From UBA7803 sp049454295 (GTDB taxonomy: Bacteria; Pseudomonadota; Gammaproteobacteria; Pseudomonadales; Azotimanducaceae), in NCBI GenBank assembly GCA_049454295.1, contig JBMTYG010000067.1, positions 1 to 16,718 of the forward strand: a stretch of DNA of 16,718 bases. Reading direction: 5' to 3'. The notes beneath the pieces were generated by a model that was given only the letters and a program-made list of their open reading frames with translations, did not search any database and was not told where the DNA came from. A program made the position numbers and the translations under genes. Shown one piece after another: positions 1 to 7,257 of this stretch; position 1 is the first letter of the stretch; the number at the start of each line of letters is the position of its first letter.

Positions 1-1
1 T

Positions 2-37
2 GGCCCGTACGGGCTGAGCGACCAACGCGGCTGGTGA
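2..37 (+). CDS. possible 3' end of an upstream gene (partial)
   Basis: Reading from base 2 gives eleven codons ending in TGA at 35-37, with peptide GPYGLSDQRGW. That stop overlaps the GTG start of msrB as GTGA, the same four-base arrangement seen between msrB and msrA. This makes it plausible that an upstream cistron ends here and is translationally coupled to msrB. The stretch is too short to identify a product, and an open frame of this length is common by chance at this G+C content. The alternative is that msrB itself continues leftward, because its own frame is also open to the edge. Confidence 0.25.
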   Translation, partial: GPYGLSDQRGW

Positions 38-438
38 AAACCGCAGAGGAGTGGCGCACGCGTCTCGAACCCGAGGCCTATGCCGTGCTGTTCGAAGAGG
101 AGACCGAGCGGCCCTTCACCAGCGCGCTGAATGATGAAAAACGCCCCGGGACTTATATCTGCGCGGCCTGCCATTGGCCGCTGTTTGACGCGCGTGACAA
201 ATATGACAGCGGAACGGGGTGGCCAAGCTTCACACGCGCCCTGCCCCACAGCATGGGCACACGCAAAGATTTCAAGCTCATCTGGCCAAGGACGGAATAC
301 CACTGTGCGCGCTGCGGAGGGCATCAGGGACACGTGTTCGACGATGGTCCAAAACCCCTGGGCAAACGGTGGTGCAATAACGGACTTGCGCTCACGTTCG
401 TACCCAAGGGCGAACCGCTACCGGAACTGGTGCTATGA
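34..438 (+). CDS. msrB: Peptide-methionine (R)-S-oxide reductase MsrB
   Basis: MsrB reduces methionine-R-sulfoxide in oxidised proteins back to methionine. The 134-residue product is about the usual length for a single-domain MsrB. It carries the structural zinc pairs C43-A-A-C46 and C91-A-R-C94, the YDSGTGWPSF core at 57-66, the HVFDDGP motif at 100-106, and the catalytic cysteine C114 in RWCNNG. The GTG start at 34 lacks a good ribosome binding site but overlaps a possible upstream stop as GTGA, and it gives a normal length without a signal peptide. The frame is open to base 1, so a longer protein starting outside the window, perhaps with an export signal, cannot be excluded. The stop overlaps the msrA start as ATGA, so the two are one operon. 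The family call is secure; the start is not. Confidence 0.93.
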   Translation: MKTAEEWRTRLEPEAYAVLFEEETERPFTSALNDEKRPGTYICAACHWPLFDARDKYDSGTGWPSFTRALPHSMGTRKDFKLIWPRTEYHCARCGGHQGHVFDDGPKPLGKRWCNNGLALTFVPKGEPLPELVL

Positions 439-1097
439 ATCGTCGTCTGATTTTGCTCGTGGTGATGAGCCTCAGTCTCTGCAGCATGACTGCACGCGCC
501 AGTGACTCCGCCCTGCCGACCCAAAGCCAAGACACCGACTCCACACAAACGCAGCCGCCGGTCACTGCGCGCGCCATCTTCGCCGGCGGGTGCTTCTGGT
601 GCATGGAACCGCCCTTCGATGCATTACCCGGGGTGATTTCCACGACCTCCGGCTATATCGGCGGGCGCGTGCAACGCCCCAGCTACGAAGCTGTGTCCGC
701 TGGCCGGACCGGTCACACAGAGGCGGTGGAAGTTGTCTACGATCCCGCTACTGTGAGCTACGAAACGCTGCTGGACGTATTCTGGCGCAACATCGATCCC
801 GTCGCCCGGGACCGACAATTTTGTGACGTCGGCAGTCAGTATCGATCTGGCATCTTTTACTCGGATGAATCGCAGCGCGCCGCCGCAGAGGCGTCACTGA
901 ACGCACTGCAAAATAGCGGACAGTTCGCGGAATCGATCGCAACCGAGATCACTGCTGCGGGTCGGTTCTGGAAGGCCGAAAGCTACCATCAGGATTATTA
1001 TCAGAAGAATCCGGTGCGGTACCGCTACTATCGATGGAACTGTGGGCGCGACCAGAGGCTTCAGGAACTCTGGGGCATCGCGCCCCAATCGCACTAA
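435..1097 (+). CDS. msrA: Peptide-methionine (S)-S-oxide reductase MsrA, exported
   Basis: MsrA reduces methionine-S-sulfoxide and complements the stereospecificity of MsrB. The first 22 residues look like a Sec signal peptide: basic MNRR, a hydrophobic core, and a likely cleavage after A-R-A22. C16 is not in a good lipobox. A low-complexity Ser/Thr/Gln linker (about 23-45) precedes the catalytic domain. The active-site motif GGCFWC (51-56) gives C53 as the nucleophile. The C-terminal NCGRDQRLQELWG segment supplies C203, a likely resolving cysteine as in related MsrA proteins. The ATG overlaps the msrB stop, indicating translational coupling. The mature enzyme should act in the periplasm on oxidised envelope proteins. 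At 220 residues it is complete. Confidence 0.95.
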   Translation: MNRRLILLVVMSLSLCSMTARASDSALPTQSQDTDSTQTQPPVTARAIFAGGCFWCMEPPFDALPGVISTTSGYIGGRVQRPSYEAVSAGRTGHTEAVEVVYDPATVSYETLLDVFWRNIDPVARDRQFCDVGSQYRSGIFYSDESQRAAAEASLNALQNSGQFAESIATEITAAGRFWKAESYHQDYYQKNPVRYRYYRWNCGRDQRLQELWGIAPQSH

Positions 1098-1131
1098 CGC
1101 GTCAATCTCAGTGATCGTGTCGAAACGGTCC

Positions 1132-1183
1132 TCAGCGCGTCGACAACAACGCTGAATCAACCATCGTCCCCGTTCGGGACGAT
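1132..1183. terminator. paired hairpins between convergent msrA and corC-like genes
   Basis: Two inverted repeats lie where msrA and the minus-strand CorC-like gene converge. TCAGCG (1132-1137) pairs with CGCTGA (1150-1155) across a 12-base loop. ATCGTCCC (1163-1170) pairs perfectly with GGGACGAT (1176-1183) across a 5-base loop. The second lies inside the last codons of the CorC-like gene. Neither is followed by a T tract on either strand, so neither is a canonical intrinsic terminator. They could still act as weak bidirectional terminators or 3'-end stabilisers. Confidence 0.25.
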
Positions 1184-2497
1184 CATCGATTCCTCGTCAC
1201 GTTCGACAATCGCCAGACCCACGCCGCGACCGTGGAGCAGCACGACACGAAAGTCGAAGCCAGACCAGGTGACCACGTCACCACGTCGTGGCGGGCGTCC
1301 CAACACGGCAAGCACGAGCCCCGAGACGGTCATCACGTCTTCGTGTTCCAGGTCCCGGCCAAGCGCGTCGCCAAGGGTGTCGAGTCGAACAGTACCCTGC
1401 ACCTGCCAGCGATCCGGTCCGAGTTCAACAATGTCAGCAATGTCCTCGACCCCCTCCTCGATATCCCCGATCGTTTCGGCACAGATATCCTCGATGGTCA
1501 CCACGCCAGCCGTGCCGCCGTGCTCGTCCATGACGATAACCATCTGATTGCGGGTTCGATCCATCGCCGCAAGCACTTCCTCGAGACTCGCGGTTTCCGG
1601 TACGTAAGCAGCCTCGCGAACGACCGCCGGGTTCATGCCCTCTCCGCGCATCACAAGGGTCATCACGTCCTTTACATGCACCGTCCCGAGAATCTGATCG
1701 AGTCCCTCGCCGACCACGGGATAACGGGTATGCGGACGTGCTGCAATGCGCTCCCGCAAAGTCACGGCGTCAGCGTTCACCGGCAATCCGTCCAGACGTA
1801 CCCGCGGCACCATGGCCTCGGCAGCCGTGATTTCGCTGAAATCGATGATCTCCCGAAAGATGCGCTCGCCCTCTGCCGGTATGAGCCCTCCCTCACTGCT
1901 CTCACGCACCAATGCTTCGAGTTCATCCGGCGCAAAGTAGTGCGCGGCGCCCCGCGCCCGGTGCACTCCGACGAGGCGCAAGAGCGCGTTGCCGAGCGAG
2001 GTCAGCCCCAGCACGAGCGGCCGCAGGAGCAGACCCACAAGCAGTATCGGTCGCACCAGCACGCGAACCGAAACGAGCGCGTGGGTGAGCGCGAGCGACT
2101 TCGGAATCATCTCCCCGAAGACCACATGGAGATAGGTGACGAAAGTCAGGGAAAGCGCCGTCGCAAGCCCATGCGCGGGGATGATCGCTCCGTTTTCCGG
2201 CAGACCCAAGCCGACCAGCACCTCGCCAATGATCCGCGCCAGGTTGTGCTCCCCGTACATGCCAAGGGCGAGGCTTGAAAACGTGATCCCGATCTGAGCC
2301 GTCGCGATGTACTGGTCCAGTCGGCGCGGTTCCTCGACGATTTCGCTGGCGGCGCGCGCATTCGCGTCACCCAATAACGCCTGACCGGCCAGTGCCGTGC
2401 GCGACGCGCCGATGATCGAGAACTCGGCGGCGACGAACATACCGTTCAAGGCGACCAGGAGCAGGGTAACGCCCAGCACGATCAGGAACTCAACCAT
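1157..2497 (-). CDS. CNNM/CBS/CorC-HlyC membrane protein (downstream paralogue)
   Basis: This 446-residue inner-membrane protein belongs to the HlyC/CorC (CorB/TlyC) family, linked to Mg2+/Co2+ export and resistance and often mislabelled hemolysin. In order it has an N-terminal CNNM (DUF21) transmembrane domain of about 190 residues opening with MVEFLIVLGVTLLL, a cytosolic CBS pair, and a C-terminal CorC_HlyC domain. The CBS pair includes TRYPVVGEG and the well-conserved DEHGGTAGVVTIEDI. I chose the ATG at 2497. It has GGAGAG seven bases upstream, begins exactly at the hydrophobic segment, and overlaps the stop of the upstream paralogue by eight bases. An in-frame TTG at 2521 would only add a short charged leader. 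The overlap implies co-translation with the paralogue, possibly as a heterodimer. Metal specificity cannot be read from the sequence. Confidence 0.9.
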   Translation of the reverse strand: MVEFLIVLGVTLLLVALNGMFVAAEFSIIGASRTALAGQALLGDANARAASEIVEEPRRLDQYIATAQIGITFSSLALGMYGEHNLARIIGEVLVGLGLPENGAIIPAHGLATALSLTFVTYLHVVFGEMIPKSLALTHALVSVRVLVRPILLVGLLLRPLVLGLTSLGNALLRLVGVHRARGAAHYFAPDELEALVRESSEGGLIPAEGERIFREIIDFSEITAAEAMVPRVRLDGLPVNADAVTLRERIAARPHTRYPVVGEGLDQILGTVHVKDVMTLVMRGEGMNPAVVREAAYVPETASLEEVLAAMDRTRNQMVIVMDEHGGTAGVVTIEDICAETIGDIEEGVEDIADIVELGPDRWQVQGTVRLDTLGDALGRDLEHEDVMTVSGLVLAVLGRPPRRGDVVTWSGFDFRVVLLHGRGVGLAIVERDEESMIVPNGDDG

Positions 2498-3833
2498 CGA
2501 GGGTCTCTCCCGCATCCGCAAAGCGTTCTACCCGCACCGTGTCGATGGCTACTCCATCCAGACGCTCGATGGTGAACTCGAGCGCTCCCACGGCAATTCG
2601 TTGCCCGAGCTGCGGCAGAAGACCCACCCGCTCAATGAGCCAGCCACCCAGGGTTTCCACCGTAGAGCCGGACCAGACCGGGTCGATATCTTCGCCACGT
2701 GCCCACTCCGAGAGTTCATCGAGCGCGAGCCTGCCCGGCATTCGCCAGATGCCTGAGCCGATCAATACGGGAGCGAGCGGACCTGTGTCCCGCTTGAACT
2801 CGTCCGACAATGCGCCGACCAGTTCGCGCATCACATCCTCGATGCTGATGAGCCCCTCGATTTCGCCGAGTGAGTCGACTACCAGCGCCAAGCGGCTGCG
2901 CCGATTGCGCAATTGAGCAAGGGCATCATCGAGCGTGCAGCTGGAGGCAAGGCGGGTCAGCGGTCGTACCAGATCCGGGAGCTGGTCGATGGTGCGCCCG
3001 CGAGCCAGCGCGCGAACTAGATCCTTCGTGTGCAGATACCCATCCACTTCATCAAGTCCGCCCCGCTGCACGACCAGTCGTGTGTAAGGTGACAGGGTCA
3101 CCCTCTCCAGCAGCTCGGGAACCGGCGCCGCGCGGTCGATCGAGACGATCCTGCGGCGTGGCACCATCACCTGTCGGACCGAGCGCCGACTGAGCCGCAA
3201 CGTGCGCTGCAATCGGACGCGTTGAGCTTCCTCGATCTGCCCCCCCTCGCGACTTTCGCGCACCAGCATCTCGATTTCTTCCGGCGCATGAACATGACGA
3301 TGGCTGCGGTCACCCGGAACCCCGAGTCGCCGCAGTATCCAGCCACCACTCCCATTCAAAAGCGGAAGAAACGGCGCAAACAGGACATGCGACCAGCGCA
3401 GCGGGACGAGCGTTGCGAGCGCGGTACGCAAGGGAAACTGCAACGCGACGGTCTTGGGGATGAGTTCGCCAAACACGACTTGCGTCGATGTGAGAAGCAC
3501 AAGCACCACTAGCGCTGACAGCGACCGCGCGCTCGCAGTATCGAATCCCGCCGACTGAATCAGCAGGTCGCCGAGCGCAATGCCAAAGGTAGCTTGACCG
3601 AAAGCACCGAGAGCAAGGCTCGTCACCGTGATTCCGATCTGACAGACCGCAATGAAGGTATCGAGACGGGCGGTATCGCTCACCACCGGCAGCAGTCGTT
3701 GCGCCCTCTGGTGGCCTTCGACTGCGAGCTGTTGCACTTGGGTGACCCGCGTTCCGAGCACGGCGAACTCGGCGGCAACGTAGAGCGCATTGGCCAAGAT
3801 GAGCGCGAGCGCTGTGACAATGACGAAAGTCAT
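2490..3833 (-). CDS. CNNM/CBS/CorC-HlyC membrane protein (upstream paralogue)
   Basis: This 447-residue protein has the same architecture as its downstream neighbour: a CNNM (DUF21) transmembrane domain (about 1-190), a CBS pair (about 205-325) and a CorC_HlyC domain (about 345-435). Shared landmarks are the opening VAAEFAVLGTR, QIGITVTSLALGAFG, and VVFGELIPKTVALQ, which matches VVFGEMIPKSLALT in the partner. The second CBS motif has drifted: VVDSLGEIEGLISIEDV stands where the partner has the canonical DEHGGTAG form. The start is ATG 3833, preceded by GAGG with seven-base spacing. It is the first gene of a two-gene minus-strand operon. The probable role is metal (Mg2+/Co2+) efflux or its control at the inner membrane, by family; the ligand is unknown. 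Confidence 0.9.
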   Translation of the reverse strand: MTFVIVTALALILANALYVAAEFAVLGTRVTQVQQLAVEGHQRAQRLLPVVSDTARLDTFIAVCQIGITVTSLALGAFGQATFGIALGDLLIQSAGFDTASARSLSALVVLVLLTSTQVVFGELIPKTVALQFPLRTALATLVPLRWSHVLFAPFLPLLNGSGGWILRRLGVPGDRSHRHVHAPEEIEMLVRESREGGQIEEAQRVRLQRTLRLSRRSVRQVMVPRRRIVSIDRAAPVPELLERVTLSPYTRLVVQRGGLDEVDGYLHTKDLVRALARGRTIDQLPDLVRPLTRLASSCTLDDALAQLRNRRSRLALVVDSLGEIEGLISIEDVMRELVGALSDEFKRDTGPLAPVLIGSGIWRMPGRLALDELSEWARGEDIDPVWSGSTVETLGGWLIERVGLLPQLGQRIAVGALEFTIERLDGVAIDTVRVERFADAGETLDG

Positions 3834-4064
3834 TCCTCACCCTCTTGCCCACGATGAGCTCGGTGCAGGTCAACGCGCACACGCCTGCCCGTATGTATGG
3901 CTAGTTCAGGACTGAAGACGGTCATCGCCTGTGCAGAAACACGCGCACATGTTGCCATCTGGGCGGTTTCCGCACCAGACTGCGCACTTGCGTCCCGCTT
4001 CACTGTCGCTCGTTTTGCAGAATGATCGGGCTTGCCAGCGGGGGTCAAATCGGTCGAGGTATGC
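3834..4064. promoter_or_regulatory. divergent intergenic region between the CorC pair and the DUF2058 gene
   Basis: This 231-bp gap separates two divergently transcribed genes, so promoters for both should lie here. I found no convincing -35/-10 pair on either strand. The minus-strand ribosome binding site GAGGGTGAGGA abuts the CorC-like start. On the plus strand GAGGT (4056-4060) precedes the DUF2058 ATG by four bases. No small gene with a credible start and ribosome binding site is evident. Confidence 0.4.
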
Positions 4065-4724
4065 ATGTCCCAGAGTCTTCGAGATCAACTCATCAAAGCG
4101 GGTCTGGCAAACACCGGGCAGGCGCGCAAAGCGGAGCGGCAGCAGCGTGCGGAGCAGCAGGTCGAGCGCGCACGTAAAGGGCAGAATCAGAAGGCTGCGA
4201 CCCACCAGGGCCAGCCATCGAAAGACCCTGCTCAGTCAGAGCAAACCACTGCCACGCAAGCGCCCGCTCGACCTGGCGCCGCAGACGCGCGGGCGCGTGC
4301 CCAAGCGAAGCTGCGCGCAAAAGCCGAGCGTGACCGAGCACACCAGCTAGAACTCAATGCCAAGGCGGCTGAAAAGGCGCTGCGCGCCGAACTGAAGCAA
4401 CTCATCCAAAGCCATGATCAACGCGAGAAAGTGGCTAAAGATGAGGATGTTCCGTACAACTTTCTGCATGGGAAGCGGGTCAAGCGCATCTATGTGACGA
4501 GCGCGCAGCGGGCCGCCCTGAGCGCTGGGACGCTGGTCATCGTGAATGACGATGGGCGTTACCACATCATCGACCGGGACACCGCAGAGCGAGTCCGCGC
4601 ACGCGACCCCAAACGCATCATTGCTGCTCATACCGATCCAAATCCCGACCCGGTCGCGGTAGAACCCGGGAGCGATGCCGAGTACTACGCCCGCTTCGCG
4701 GTGCCGGACGACCTCGACTGGTAG
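4065..4724 (+). CDS. DUF2058 family protein (YaiL-like)
   Basis: This 219-residue protein opens with SQSLRDQLIKAGLA, matching the start of the DUF2058 family (E. coli YaiL). It closes with YYARFAVPDDLDW, close to the family's terminal VPDDLxW signature. Between them lies a long, highly charged Ala/Gln/Arg/Lys-rich stretch (about 15-130) that is probably helical or coiled coil. A compact domain follows with the features KRIYVTSAQRAALSAGTL and YHIIDRDTAERV. I placed the start at ATG 4065 because it has GAGGT just upstream and matches the family N-terminus; an in-frame TTG at 4032 would add 11 unconserved residues. The E. coli protein has been described as nucleoid- or nucleic-acid-associated, but its molecular role is not established. 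The crotonase gene follows after 32 bp and may be co-transcribed. Confidence 0.88.
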   Translation: MSQSLRDQLIKAGLANTGQARKAERQQRAEQQVERARKGQNQKAATHQGQPSKDPAQSEQTTATQAPARPGAADARARAQAKLRAKAERDRAHQLELNAKAAEKALRAELKQLIQSHDQREKVAKDEDVPYNFLHGKRVKRIYVTSAQRAALSAGTLVIVNDDGRYHIIDRDTAERVRARDPKRIIAAHTDPNPDPVAVEPGSDAEYYARFAVPDDLDW

Positions 4725-4756
4725 GCAACCGCTCACACCAACGTCTGGAGAAACCC

Positions 4757-5563
4757 ATGACCGATCAACTGCTTGAAACCTTCGCCGACGGCATTCTGAC
4801 GCTGACGCTGAATCGACCCGAGGCGCGCAACGCGCTCACAGGGGACATGCTCGCGGCACTGGACGCTGCCGCCCGTCGCGCAGCACTTGATCCCGCCGTT
4901 CGTTGTCTTGTGCTGACCGGGGCTGGCAACGCTTTCTGCTCTGGCGGTGATGTGAAAGGACAGGCGAAAGCGGCCGCCGCGCGGGCGGCCGGCGAGCGCT
5001 TCAGTATCGAGCAGCGCGTACACGGACTTCGCGCCGGCATGGAAACGTCGCGCTTGCTGCACGAGATGCCGAAACCCACCCTTGCTGTTATCCCCGGTCC
5101 CGCAGCGGGCGCAGGCTTGTCCTTGGCGTTGGCCTGTGACCTCCGCGTCGCCGCGGCCGATGCGAAGATCACCACCGCATTCTCGAAGGTTGGTGCCTCC
5201 GGGGACTATGGTGGATCGTACTTCCTGCCGCGGCTGGTGGGTGCAGCCAAGGCTCGCGAGCTGTATTTCACTGCCGAGGTCATCACTGGCGCCGAGGCTG
5301 CGGCCATCGGACTGGTAAACCACGCGTGGCCAGCCGCCGAATTTGCGGCTGCGGCTGCGGCTTATGCGAAAAAGCTGGCTGCGCTGCCAACGGCCGCGAT
5401 CGGCTACATGAAGAAGAATCTGAACGCCGCGGGTGAAGCCAGCCTCTCCCAGGTGCTCGACCTCGAGGCGGAGCACATGGTGCGAACAATGATGACCGAG
5501 GATCACGCCCGCGCAGCGCAGGCGTTCGTCGAGAAGCGGGCCCCGGAGTTCCGGGGCTACTGA
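4757..5563 (+). CDS. Enoyl-CoA hydratase/isomerase (crotonase family)
   Basis: This complete 268-residue crotonase-fold enzyme acts on acyl-CoA thioesters in the cytoplasm. The CoA-binding/oxyanion segment FCSGGDV spans 60-66, and the second oxyanion segment GPAAGAGLSLALACDLR spans 114-130. The catalytic region differs from classical hydratase. The position of the first catalytic glutamate reads FSKVG (142-146), while ASGDYGG puts an aspartate at D150, and the second glutamate position is probably E168 in AKARELYFT. One acidic residue from each loop resembles PaaG-like isomerases and other non-classical crotonases more than standard 2-enoyl-CoA hydratase. The ATG has GGAG six bases upstream. 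An Ala-rich run from GCGGCT repeats lies near 5343-5365. It converges with the Rieske gene with only 16 bp between stops. The exact reaction is unassigned. Confidence 0.9.
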   Translation: MTDQLLETFADGILTLTLNRPEARNALTGDMLAALDAAARRAALDPAVRCLVLTGAGNAFCSGGDVKGQAKAAAARAAGERFSIEQRVHGLRAGMETSRLLHEMPKPTLAVIPGPAAGAGLSLALACDLRVAAADAKITTAFSKVGASGDYGGSYFLPRLVGAAKARELYFTAEVITGAEAAAIGLVNHAWPAAEFAAAAAAYAKKLAALPTAAIGYMKKNLNAAGEASLSQVLDLEAEHMVRTMMTEDHARAAQAFVEKRAPEFRGY

Positions 5564-5579
5564 CCGGTCGATCCAGCGA

Positions 5580-7124
5580 TCAGGGCCTGTCGACCCACTG
5601 ATCCATCAACATGTGCAGGTGTCGCGGCTTGGTCTCGTTGTAATCCGCGAACTGCACATAATCTCTCGGCATCGTGTGCAGCCCCTGCTGCACGTAGGGC
5701 AGGTTGCGCACGTCCTGGTTGAAGACCTTGGCCAACATGCCGAGTTCAGGCGCGTCGGTCCAGTCATCATCCGCACCGAGCCAATGGATTTTTGAGCAGG
5801 GCGTGTAGCTGCCGTTCTCGGGGATCGGCGCGAGGTACATGCACTCCATGATGCATTCCTCATGGTTTGTTCCATTTGGACGAAAGCGATAGACGATGCG
5901 GTTGAACGAACCCCACGGGTGAAAGTTCGGGAACAAGGTGAAGAACACCGAGGAAAACTCGATGTCCGCGATCTGGTCCGCAACCGAGGGGATTGATCTT
6001 GCGAGCGCCTGACGCTGCATTTCCGCAAACGCTACCCGCGGGTGCAGGTTATCGGTGCGGTCATCCTTCTTTGCCCGCTCCGCCATCGCTCGATCAAGAT
6101 CGCTCTGCGGCAGCTGCCGGCCCGCGACCCAATCGCAGAGATGCGGGTTCACATCGCCGACATCGCCCTCAATGACCTCGCCATCGACGGTATACAGACC
6201 GACCTTGCCCTTTGGCGTGGTCACGCGCACGTTGCCGTCATCCGTGGCTTCGTACACCCACCCGTTCAGCGGATGACGTACACGACGCCGACCATCATTC
6301 GGCAATGCGTCCCATGCGGGCAACCCCTTGCTCTCAAGCGCGCCGCAGCGGATCGCGCGTGAGTAGTTACCAAACACATCGTACTTGGTGTCCACATCAT
6401 GCACGCCGCCCAGCAGAATCTGCGGATGCGTGGCAATGACGTGATAGGACTCCATGAACGCCTCGGAAGCGACCTTCCAATTGCAGCGAATCACCTTGGC
6501 GACGTGAGCTTCCTTGTACCGTTTCTCATACGGCAGGAGCTCGAAATGCGACGGCAGATCGCCGAGGAAATCCTCGAGTGGCTCACAGTTCGGGTCGGGG
6601 TTGATGAAGACGAAACGACCCCAGGTACCCACTTTGACTTCGACCAGGTGCTCGTTCTCAGCCTTGAGCCCAGGGTAATCCCACTGACACGGAATCTGGC
6701 GCAGCGATCCGTCGAGATTCCAGGTCCAGGCGTGAAACGGGCAGCGCAGTTCCGTCGCGCACTTGCCGGGCTGCTCGCGTAGCTTGCGTCCGCGATGCAG
6801 ACACGCGTTCCAATACGCCTTGATCTCGGTTGGCGATACCCGGACAACCAGAAAAGACAGCCCGGCGATGTCGTAGGGGACATAGTCACCCACATCCAGG
6901 AGGTCGTCTTCGTGACAGGCGACCTGCCACACTCGCTTCCAGATTTTCTCCACTTCCACATCGAAGAATTCTTTCGAGGTATAACGTGCCACCGGCACAC
7001 GGGTGGGGCCGGGTTCGATCGGACTATCTCGGCGATAAGATGCCGGCACGGGACGCGTTTCCGCATCCAGCATCCGATGATAGGCAGTGTCGATGGTGCG
7101 TACCGAAACCCTGGCTTCAGCCAT
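5580..7124 (-). CDS. Rieske non-haem iron oxygenase, alpha (catalytic) subunit
   Basis: Rieske oxygenases use a [2Fe-2S] cluster and a mononuclear iron to hydroxylate, dihydroxylate or dealkylate organic substrates with O2. In this 514-residue protein the cluster ligands are C108-x-H110 and C128-x2-H131, separated by 17 residues. The iron-site motif NWKVASEAFMESYHVIATH gives H228 and H233 as ligands and E225 where naphthalene dioxygenase has the bridging aspartate. The third (carboxylate) ligand in the C-terminal half could not be located with confidence. The start is ATG 7124, not TTG 7130, because the GGAGG-rich ribosome binding site at 7133-7141 is too close to the TTG. No ferredoxin, reductase or beta subunit is encoded in the window, so electron partners must lie elsewhere. 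The protein is longer than typical ring-hydroxylating alpha subunits (about 450). Substrate unknown. Confidence 0.93.
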   Translation of the reverse strand: MAEARVSVRTIDTAYHRMLDAETRPVPASYRRDSPIEPGPTRVPVARYTSKEFFDVEVEKIWKRVWQVACHEDDLLDVGDYVPYDIAGLSFLVVRVSPTEIKAYWNACLHRGRKLREQPGKCATELRCPFHAWTWNLDGSLRQIPCQWDYPGLKAENEHLVEVKVGTWGRFVFINPDPNCEPLEDFLGDLPSHFELLPYEKRYKEAHVAKVIRCNWKVASEAFMESYHVIATHPQILLGGVHDVDTKYDVFGNYSRAIRCGALESKGLPAWDALPNDGRRRVRHPLNGWVYEATDDGNVRVTTPKGKVGLYTVDGEVIEGDVGDVNPHLCDWVAGRQLPQSDLDRAMAERAKKDDRTDNLHPRVAFAEMQRQALARSIPSVADQIADIEFSSVFFTLFPNFHPWGSFNRIVYRFRPNGTNHEECIMECMYLAPIPENGSYTPCSKIHWLGADDDWTDAPELGMLAKVFNQDVRNLPYVQQGLHTMPRDYVQFADYNETKPRHLHMLMDQWVDRP

Positions 7125-7257
7125 GTGCAAATCCCCCTCCCAAGACCAGCTGCGCGCCGGTCGTTAAACCCGGCAGCACCGCACTAGGCGACGCTTGCCA
7201 CCCTCATTAAGCCCGTAGATTCGCGCAAGCACGCATTACCTGCATACGTGATTCCCA
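7125..7257 (-). promoter_or_regulatory. gap upstream of the Rieske gene with a small hairpin
   Basis: The 133 bp between the phosphotransferase stop and the Rieske start is long enough for its own promoter. GCCGG (7156-7160) and CCGGC (7170-7174) form a short inverted repeat with a 9-base A/T-rich centre just upstream of the ribosome binding site (7133-7141). It could be an operator or mRNA hairpin. I see no T tract and no clear -35/-10 pair, so whether the two genes are one transcript is open. Confidence 0.28.

Noticed and set aside
3..14. Perfect 12-base palindrome GCCCGTACGGGC at the left edge
   Set aside because: It has no T tract, almost no loop, and probably lies in coding sequence of the upstream or msrB frame. 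It is too short to call a terminator or operator.
1232..2278. 348-codon open frame on the plus strand opposite the downstream CorC-like gene
   Set aside because: The minus-strand frame encodes a clear CNNM/CBS/CorC protein. The antisense translation is His/Arg/Gln-rich with no recognisable motif and no ribosome binding site, as expected of a high-G+C shadow.
5343..5365. GCGGCT-rich short tandem repeat in the crotonase gene
   Set aside because: It encodes a poly-alanine helix segment in frame and is explained by Ala codon use in a high-G+C genome.
4733..5506. 257-codon minus-strand frame opposite the crotonase gene
   Set aside because: The composition is low-quality and Arg/Gly/Ser-rich, without motifs, and it is fully covered by the well-conserved crotonase.
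5541..5556. Inverted repeat CCCCGGA-GT-TCCGGGG before the crotonase stop
   Set aside because: It lies in codons for the APEFRGY C-terminus, a conserved ending in crotonases. There is no T tract and only a two-base loop, so a terminator call is not supported.
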